A stretch of DNA of 64,000 nucleotides from positions 1 to 64,000 of IMG/VR virus record IMGVR_UViG_3300044629_000131; one strand, given 5' to 3'. Positions 59,397 to 64,000 of the stretch are shown here, piece after piece (position 1 is the first letter of the stretch; each line of letters begins with the position of its first letter). The notes beneath the pieces were generated by a model that was not told where the DNA came from, did no database searches, and saw only the letters and a program-made list of their open reading frames with translations. The position numbers and the translations under genes are program-made. Source of the DNA: a virus.

Positions 59397-60283
59397 AAAC
59401 TTGGATGCTAGCAAATCGTAAAACAAAAGAAGTTTACGAAAGAGATAGATTTTTAGAAGAAGCAGAACAACTTGGAATTGATTTCAAGATTGTCTATGCT
59501 GATGAAATTGACCTTATTGTTTCTCGTGATGACAGAAAATCAATCCGTTACCAAAATGAGATCGTTAGCCTCCCAGATGTTCTACTCGCTAGGACAGGCT
59601 CTGCTACTGGTAACTATAACTTGTCCGTCTTGCGGCAGTTCGAAAGACTGAATGTTCCTACTTTGCCAAACTCTGATGCGATCATCGCAGCAAAAGATAA
59701 GATGTATGCCAATCAGATTTTGGCACAGGCAGGACTTCCTATTCCCAAAACCATGCTTACTCGCTTTCCAAGTGATTGTGATTTAGTTGAAAAACAAGTA
59801 GGTTTTCCTTGTGTAGTCAAAGTGATTACTGGATCACATGGAGCTGGGGTCTATCTCTGTGAGAATAAAAAACAATTTGCTGACTTGTCAGAATTGATTT
59901 CTGCCCTAGACTTTAAGAACAGTATGATCGTCCAAGAATATGTACAATATACAGAGGGACGTGATCTTCGTGTTATCGTTATTGGTGGCAGGGTCGTTGG
60001 TGCTATGCTTCGCCAAAGTACCGATGGATCCTTTAAAGCAAACATATCCCGTGGAGGTAAAGGAGTAGCTTATGATGTTGATGAAAAAATGGAACTACTT
60101 GCCATTCAAACAGCAAAAGTTCTTGATCTTGACATCGCTGGTGTTGATCTTCTTTTCCACGAAGATGGATACAGGATCTGTGAAGCAAATTCCTCGCCAG
60201 GATTTTACGGTTTCGAGAACGCTTTGGGTATAAACATCCCAGGAAAAATATTTGAATATGCTAAAATGCGTTGTGGTGAATAA
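59393..60283 (+). CDS. RimK-like ATP-grasp ligase
   Basis: A 296-residue ATP-grasp enzyme, very like E. coli RimK (300 aa), which adds glutamate to ribosomal protein S6. Matching blocks are AAKDKMYANQILAQAGLPIP, VVKVITGSHGAGVYL, VQEYV---EGRDLRVIVIGG-VVGAM, SRGG, and GVDLLF---GY-ICEANSSPGF with metal-binding E and N. Substrate is unproven: S6, another protein, or a small molecule are all possible. It lies inside the replisome operon between gp44 and gp62 with four-base overlaps on the gp44 side and a one-base overlap downstream. Confidence 0.85.
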   Translation: MKTWMLANRKTKEVYERDRFLEEAEQLGIDFKIVYADEIDLIVSRDDRKSIRYQNEIVSLPDVLLARTGSATGNYNLSVLRQFERLNVPTLPNSDAIIAAKDKMYANQILAQAGLPIPKTMLTRFPSDCDLVEKQVGFPCVVKVITGSHGAGVYLCENKKQFADLSELISALDFKNSMIVQEYVQYTEGRDLRVIVIGGRVVGAMLRQSTDGSFKANISRGGKGVAYDVDEKMELLAIQTAKVLDLDIAGVDLLFHEDGYRICEANSSPGFYGFENALGINIPGKIFEYAKMRCGE

Positions 60284-60522
60284 TGTTTCCAAAAATTAAT
60301 AAGTGGGACCTATATGATGTCCCAGTAAAGACAACTCCTGATAATGTGAGAGAGGCAAACGAAGCTCTCTTTCGTGCTAGAATGACCCTACCTGCTGCTG
60401 CCAAACACTGTGGTATGACGCAGAAGGAAATGAAACTAACGTTCTTTGAGTATCTTAAATATCATGCCCCAGACTATGAAATCCCTGAAAACTCCATTAC
60501 GTTACCCAGGGGGGAAGAGTAG
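60283..60522 (+). CDS. Small HTH-like protein, 79 aa
   Basis: Starts MFPKINKWDLYDVPVKTTPDN; residues about 37-60 (PAAAKHCGMTQKEMKLTFFEYLK) could form a helix-turn-helix. Similar short proteins precede dam genes in cyanophages. It overlaps the dam start by 47 bases. Role, perhaps DNA binding, is inferred. Confidence 0.65.
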   Translation: MFPKINKWDLYDVPVKTTPDNVREANEALFRARMTLPAAAKHCGMTQKEMKLTFFEYLKYHAPDYEIPENSITLPRGEE

Positions 60523-61303
60523 AGCACTTCCTAAGATCTTTCAATACATGCCTAACCTGAAGAACTTTCATGAGTTTCGGGAACCTTTTATTGGTGGTGG
60601 ATCTGTAGCACTTGAAGTGACTAAGCGGTATCCTGGCATTCAAATCTGGGTGAATGATCTGTACAATCCTCTATACACTTTCTGGTCTATCCTTCGTGAT
60701 GAACCAGAAGAATTACATCGTTGTATCAAAGGTTATAAAGAAGATTACGACACTCCAGAACTTGCTCGACAACTCTTCAATGAGATGAAGATTCAACTTA
60801 ATCATCCTGAAGCAGAAGACTTCTACCGTGCTGTTGCTTTCTACATTATCAATAAGTGTTCTTTCTCTGGTCTGACTGAAAGCTCTTCTTTCTCAGCACA
60901 AGCAAGTGTTAGTAACTTCTCTATGAATGGTATCGAGAAGATCCCTGAGTATGGTAAGTTGATCAAAGACTGGTACATCACTAACTGGTCATACGAAGAT
61001 ATGCTGACCGATCAGAAAAATGTATTTGTTTATCTTGATCCTCCTTATGACATTAAGGACAACCTCTATGGGCGTAAGGGATCAATGCACAAAGGATTTG
61101 ATCACGATAAGTTTGCTGCTGATTGTGATCGCCATCTTTGTCCTCAACTAGTTTCATACAACAATTCCAACCTCGTCAAGGAGCGGTTCCAGGGGTGGAC
61201 AGTTGGAGAATTTGCACATACCTACACCATGCGGTCGGTTGGGTCGTATACAATAGATCAAGCAGAACGCAAGGAACTCGTCCTTTACAACTATGAAAAT
61301 TAA
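60476..61303 (+). CDS. dam: DNA adenine methylase (Dam type)
   Basis: A 275-residue class alpha N6-adenine methyltransferase. LRYPGGKSRA at 8-17, EPFIGGGSV at 36-44 (SAM binding), NDLYNPLY, and catalytic DPPY at 188-191. The usual target is GATC, but the recognition site cannot be read from sequence. The likely roles are protection from restriction or timing of packaging/transcription. The ATG at 60476 is chosen over 60446 because homologues begin just before the RYPGGK motif. Confidence 0.9.
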   Translation: MKSLKTPLRYPGGKSRALPKIFQYMPNLKNFHEFREPFIGGGSVALEVTKRYPGIQIWVNDLYNPLYTFWSILRDEPEELHRCIKGYKEDYDTPELARQLFNEMKIQLNHPEAEDFYRAVAFYIINKCSFSGLTESSSFSAQASVSNFSMNGIEKIPEYGKLIKDWYITNWSYEDMLTDQKNVFVYLDPPYDIKDNLYGRKGSMHKGFDHDKFAADCDRHLCPQLVSYNNSNLVKERFQGWTVGEFAHTYTMRSVGSYTIDQAERKELVLYNYEN

Positions 61304-61436
61304 AGTTCAACTCTACGTTGCTGGTCGTCTCTTTGATGAGATTGTTGAGGCAGCAAACTACCAGGATGCTCGCCAGACTGCCCTTGCTCGCAATCCTACT
61401 GCTAAAGTCGTAAATGTTACTGCTGTATTCAAATAA
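61293..61436 (+). CDS. Hypothetical 47-aa protein
   Basis: Small alpha/beta-like peptide (KIKVQLYVAGRLFDEIVEAANYQDARQTALARNP). Starts inside the dam 3' end and its stop overlaps the next ATG (TAATG), so it belongs to the operon. No family recognised. Confidence 0.55.
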   Translation: MKIKVQLYVAGRLFDEIVEAANYQDARQTALARNPTAKVVNVTAVFK

Positions 61437-61645
61437 TGTGGCGTCTATGGTGTAAAGCACTCGGGGAAAAAGCATCCGATGATAAACGAGAAGCAGACAA
61501 CATTGCTCATATACGGACTATTATATTCTGTACTTATTTCATTACTAATTTATTCATTATCGCGGGGGTCGTAAGACACTGGAATGACATACCAACTGAA
61601 AGATTACCTATACAGCATCAATCAGTCCAAGAAAAATATTCTTGA
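61436..61645 (+). CDS. 69-aa single-pass membrane protein
   Basis: MWRLWCKALGEKA start, then one hydrophobic helix about 28-45 (TIIFCTYFITNLFIIAGVV) and RHW. This form is conserved before gp62 in cyanophages, without known function. It overlaps the gp62 start by 62 bases. Confidence 0.65.
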   Translation: MWRLWCKALGEKASDDKREADNIAHIRTIIFCTYFITNLFIIAGVVRHWNDIPTERLPIQHQSVQEKYS

Positions 61646-61970
61646 AGATGATGTTGATGCTGAGAAAGCATATCCACCTTATATTATTAATCGCTGCCTG
61701 AGTTCATTCACAGATACAATCTTGTTTGTGAACGAGATGAACAAGAATTGTCATCTTCCAAAAAAGCTTCAATATGATTTTCTTCTAAATAGTATCAAAC
61801 CAAGGAAAAGATTTTCTCCTTGGGCGAAAAAAGATTCTATTGATTATCTTGAAGTAGTCAAAGAGTATTATGGTTATAATGACGATAAAGCACTCCAGGC
61901 ACTCAGGGTTCTCACCAAGGATCAGTTAGATCATATTACAAAGGTACTGAATAAAGGTGGAAGAAAATGA
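61584..61970 (+). CDS. 62: Clamp loader small subunit gp62
   Basis: A 128-residue protein, shorter than T4 gp62 (187), but in the proper place before regA. The KPRKRFSPWAKKDSIDYLEVVKEYYGY segment matches the GKRYGKWAK-----EVL-IKLLAKRY region of T4 gp62. With gp44 it forms the clamp loader. Four-base overlap with regA. Confidence 0.82.
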   Translation: MTYQLKDYLYSINQSKKNILEDDVDAEKAYPPYIINRCLSSFTDTILFVNEMNKNCHLPKKLQYDFLLNSIKPRKRFSPWAKKDSIDYLEVVKEYYGYNDDKALQALRVLTKDQLDHITKVLNKGGRK

Positions 61971-62389
61971 GTGTTGAAACTGAAATCCAGTGGAAGCAAG
62001 CTGACATGGTAGAAGTCATTCTGAACGAACCAGATGACTTCTTAAAAGTGAGGGAAACCCTGACAAGAATTGGTGTAGCTTCTCGTAAAGAAAAGAAGAT
62101 CTATCAATCTTGTCACATTCTGCATAAGCAGGGTAAGTACTATATTGTTCATTTCAAGGAGTTGTTTGCTCTTGATGGAAAGAACACCAATCTTTCACTG
62201 AATGATGTACAACGCCGCAATCGTATTATTCAACTGTTGAGTGACTGGGGATTAATTACGATCGTAACTCCAGAAAAGATTGCTGATCTTGCTCCACTAA
62301 ATCAAATCAAGGTGCTTGCTTTCAAAGAAAAAGATGAATGGACTTTGGAAAGCAAATATAATATTGGAAGAAAAAAATCGGTTGAGTAA
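61967..62389 (+). CDS. regA: Translational repressor RegA
   Basis: A 140-residue protein (T4 RegA is 122) that binds initiation regions of early mRNAs and blocks translation. DDFLKVRETLTRIG, YQSCHILHKQGKYYIVHFKELFALDG and the WTLESKYNIG end are near identical in layout to T4. The start at 61967 has GGTGGAAG upstream and adds about 13 residues before the position that aligns with T4 Met1. A terminator follows directly. Confidence 0.95.
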   Translation: MSVETEIQWKQADMVEVILNEPDDFLKVRETLTRIGVASRKEKKIYQSCHILHKQGKYYIVHFKELFALDGKNTNLSLNDVQRRNRIIQLLSDWGLITIVTPEKIADLAPLNQIKVLAFKEKDEWTLESKYNIGRKKSVE

Positions 62390-62401
62390 ACCGTAGTATT
62401 C

Positions 62402-62429
62402 ATGGGGGTTTTCATCACCCCCATTTTTT
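62402..62429 (+). terminator. Rho-independent terminator after regA
   Basis: ATGGGGGT (62402-62409) pairs perfectly with ACCCCCAT (62417-62424), seven-base loop, six T. Ends the gp45-regA operon. Confidence 0.93.
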
Positions 62430-62439
62430 ATGCGAAGTG

Positions 62440-62445
62440 TATAAT
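62440..62445 (+). promoter_or_regulatory. Possible -10 element before hsp20
   Basis: Perfect TATAAT just after the regA terminator, 50 bases upstream of the hsp20 ATG. No -35 hexamer is present at 16-18 bases, so activity is uncertain. Confidence 0.4.
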
Positions 62446-62495
62446 TATTATTGTGATGCCTTACGGGTCACATGTAAACGTCGCTTTTTAGGACA

Positions 62496-62900
62496 ATGGT
62501 AACATTTAATTTAGAAACATATACCCCCTATTCAATTGGTTTTGATGAAACATTCAGAAGACTGGAAGCTATTGCAGGAAATGGATCTAGTTATCCTCCG
62601 TACAATGTGGTTAACGGAGACGATGGCAGAACCATACTTGAGGTCGCTCTGGCTGGATTTACAAGTGAAGATATTGAAGTCACGACTGAACGACATCTTC
62701 TGACGGTATCAGCAAATAAATCAAAAGAAGATAAAGAACGCAAATATCAGCACAAGGGAATTTCTCAAAGATCATTTACTCGCAACTGGGAAATGTCAGA
62801 AGACGTTGAAGTAGAGAGTGTTGAATTTAAAGATGGTTTATTGAGTATTGTGTTGAGGAAAGAACTTCCAGAGAAACAGAAAAGGAAGAAGTGGTTCTAA
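62496..62900 (+). CDS. hsp20: Small heat-shock protein Hsp20
   Basis: A 134-residue alpha-crystallin-type chaperone. N-terminal arm TYTPYSIGFDETFRRL, crystallin domain about 36-125 with YNVV----G-TILEVALAGFTSEDIEV, an ISQRSFTRNWEMSEDVEVES segment and FKDGLLSIVLRKELPE. The C-terminal I-x-I anchor is replaced by KKWF. Nearly all T4-like cyanophages carry one; a role in folding virion or replication proteins is assumed. Confidence 0.92.
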   Translation: MVTFNLETYTPYSIGFDETFRRLEAIAGNGSSYPPYNVVNGDDGRTILEVALAGFTSEDIEVTTERHLLTVSANKSKEDKERKYQHKGISQRSFTRNWEMSEDVEVESVEFKDGLLSIVLRKELPEKQKRKKWF

Positions 62901-62906
62901 ATATTC

Positions 62907-62931
62907 GGGGCACTTGACGGTGCCCCTTTTT
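62907..62931 (+). terminator. Rho-independent terminator after hsp20
   Basis: GGGGCAC (62907-62913) pairs with GTGCCCC (62920-62926), six-base loop, five T. Confidence 0.92.
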
Positions 62932-62964
62932 GATGCTAAACTAATATCAAACATATAATATCCT

Positions 62965-63312
62965 ATGGCAGTATCAATCGTTACACTAAAGACGGGTGAT
63001 CGTGTCATCACTGAACTTAAAGAAGTCTTCGATGGTGAAGATGATAATAAAAAAGGTATTTGTCTTTTGATGGAAGAACCTTATGTTTTAAGTCTTGATG
63101 GCGCCACCCCACAATTTCTAACAGAAGCACATGGTATGGAATATCAGGTTCGCTTTAGTAAGTGGAATCCATATTCTCCAGATACAATGTTTAAAATTCC
63201 GTATGATTGTATTATGACAATCAGTAGTCCAGAACCTGGATTACAAAAAGCCTATGAAAATAAAATTACTCAAAAGAGGGAACTAGGAAATGGATCTGAA
63301 AACCAATCATAA
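62965..63312 (+). CDS. Sm-like small phage protein A, 115 aa
   Basis: Pattern IVTLKTGDRVITELKEV-(13)-CLLMEEPYVLSL, then strands and YDCIMTISSPEP, consistent with a small Sm/LSM-type barrel plus C-terminal helix. Close in layout to the next two genes and to the protein at 48836. TATAAT six bases upstream is too near for a normal leader. Overlaps the next gene by 23 bases. Confidence 0.6.
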   Translation: MAVSIVTLKTGDRVITELKEVFDGEDDNKKGICLLMEEPYVLSLDGATPQFLTEAHGMEYQVRFSKWNPYSPDTMFKIPYDCIMTISSPEPGLQKAYENKITQKRELGNGSENQS

Positions 63313-63676
63313 TATTCGTATTGTTACACTAGTAACATCTGAACGCATTCTATGTTTGTTTGGAGAAGTTCGCAGTGAAGAAGATAAAGTGATTGGATAC
63401 AAATTGGTATATCCTTTTGTTCTAACTCTTTCTGATCCAAATGAAGATGGAACCATTCCAATTTCTTACAAACGTTGGTGTCCATATAGTCCCATCGAAG
63501 AACATCGTATTAGCGGAGATCATATTATTAGCGTTGTTTATCCAGATAATAATATCCTTGATAACTATATCAACAAATTATCAGAAGCTGGAATTACAGA
63601 AGATCAATTATTTTATGAAGTAAAGGAAGAACAACCAAATGGAGATAGCAGCGAACCTACTGAAGCTGGCGAATGA
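63290..63676 (+). CDS. Sm-like small phage protein B, 128 aa
   Basis: Same layout as its upstream neighbour: RIVTLVTSERILCLFGEV, KLVYPFVLTLSD, YKRWCPYSPIEEHRISGDHIISVVYP. Its KRWCPYSP parallels the SKWNPYSP of protein A, which supports duplication. The tail is acidic. Overlaps the next gene by 38 bases. Confidence 0.6.
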   Translation: MDLKTNHNIRIVTLVTSERILCLFGEVRSEEDKVIGYKLVYPFVLTLSDPNEDGTIPISYKRWCPYSPIEEHRISGDHIISVVYPDNNILDNYINKLSEAGITEDQLFYEVKEEQPNGDSSEPTEAGE

Positions 63677-63911
63677 GTGGATCATCGCGCAGGTCGAAGA
63701 GATTGAGGGTGCCACTTCGATAGGTGACCCCGATTGTGTCCTACGCGATCCATACGTGGTAGAATGTGATGGGGAGATCAACCAATGGCCTCCCCATTCA
63801 AATGATCGTGAGGTGATCGTTAGGTCTTCTGACATCACCACACTTGTCAATCCAAGCACCAAACTTCTTGCTGCTTATCTACTTAAAGTTGATCCGCCAA
63901 AATCTGAATGA
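63639..63911 (+). CDS. Sm-like small phage protein C, 90 aa
   Basis: Shorter and more diverged member: WIIAQVEEI, DCVLRDPYVVE, WPPHSNDREVIVRSSDITTLVNPS. It keeps the order strand, L--PYV, NPYS-like loop, strand seen in A and B. AAGGAAG upstream supports the ATG at 63639. Four-base overlap with gp43 ties it to polymerase translation. Confidence 0.6.
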   Translation: MEIAANLLKLANEWIIAQVEEIEGATSIGDPDCVLRDPYVVECDGEINQWPPHSNDREVIVRSSDITTLVNPSTKLLAAYLLKVDPPKSE

Positions 63912-64000
63912 AGTTTTATACTAATGTTGAACAAGCTGGCAACCGTTTGCTAGTCCGTGGTTATGAAAATGGCAATCGCTACAGCGTGAAGGTTCCCTTC
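63908..64000 (+). CDS. 43: DNA polymerase gp43, N-terminal fragment
   Basis: Only 31 codons are in the window. The start MKFYTNVEQAGNRLLVRGYE parallels the N-terminus of T4 gp43 (MKEFYISIETVGNNI) and the position after regA is the conserved one. The gene runs past the window end; no catalytic motif is visible here. Confidence 0.8.
   Translation, partial: MKFYTNVEQAGNRLLVRGYENGNRYSVKVPF

Noticed and set aside
62896-62903. TCTAAATA at the end of hsp20 as a late promoter
   Set aside because: A strong terminator starts four bases later and the next start is 62 bases away.
62954-62959. TATAAT (with TTGATG 18 bases upstream) before 62965
   Set aside because: The implied start would fall at or after the ATG, so it would give a leaderless message; not called without mapping.
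1-64000. tRNA genes, CRISPR arrays, insertion sequences, attachment sites, photosynthesis genes
   Set aside because: Looked for in gaps and frames; none could be supported. Gaps are short and fully accounted for by promoters, hairpins or small genes.

Overview
The window is one contiguous piece of a T4-like (myovirus) phage genome, and most likely a marine cyanophage. All genes lie on the + strand and are tightly packed, mostly with ATGA or TAATG overlaps. The core is recognisable by protein motif and by order: gp8, then a tail-fibre/adhesin block, gp13-gp14-gp15-gp16-gp17-gp18-gp19-gp20-(gp67-like)-gp21-gp22-gp23-gp3, uvsY-uvsW, gp55, gp47-gp46, gp45-gp44-gp62-regA and the start of gp43. The cyanophage assignment rests on the accessory genes (speD, hsp20, cobS with a cobT-like partner, 2OG-Fe(II) oxygenases, a DUF4815 giant protein, a DUF6321 protein, a DUF3110-like protein, thermonuclease) and on this gene order. 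No photosynthesis gene, tRNA, CRISPR array, insertion sequence or attachment site was seen. There is no gene-free stretch over 300 bases.

Layout. 1-1.45 kb: 3' part of baseplate wedge gp8. 1.5-26.4 kb: about 25 kb of very large repeat-rich structural proteins (2698, 1267 and 3380 aa), three tandem paralogous small fibre-like proteins and a tail-assembly-chaperone-like gene. 26.4-27.9 kb: two adjacent 2OG-Fe(II)-oxygenase-like genes and a coiled-coil gene. 28-33.5 kb: neck, tail completion and small terminase genes plus small structural proteins. 33.5-35.4 kb: endonuclease VII-like gene, a string of tiny membrane-protein genes and a thermonuclease. 35.4-46.9 kb: terminase, tail sheath and tube, portal, prohead protease, scaffold and major capsid protein, with a second string of tiny genes before gp3. 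46.9-53.1 kb: recombination genes and late sigma factor. 53.1-57.2 kb: CobT-like VWA protein, a DenV-family-like protein and CobS. 57.2-64 kb: sliding clamp, clamp loader, RegA and start of DNA polymerase, interleaved with speD, an ATP-grasp RimK-like ligase, dam, hsp20 and a run of Sm-like small proteins.

Regulation. About fifteen T4-type late promoter boxes (NATAAATA or NCTAAATA) sit 17-41 bases upstream of starts between 1.4 and 46.4 kb; none is convincing in the replication half. One textbook host sigma-70 promoter lies before gene 55. Five Rho-independent terminator-like hairpins are visible. The most interesting pattern is a recurring hairpin whose right arm covers the ribosome binding site and whose left arm or loop carries a promoter box (upstream of 1512, 27975, 33538 and 34980). 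A read-through transcript should fold and hide the ribosome binding site, while a transcript started at the internal promoter lacks the left arm. This is the logic known for T4 genes e and 49, but here it is placed before different genes.
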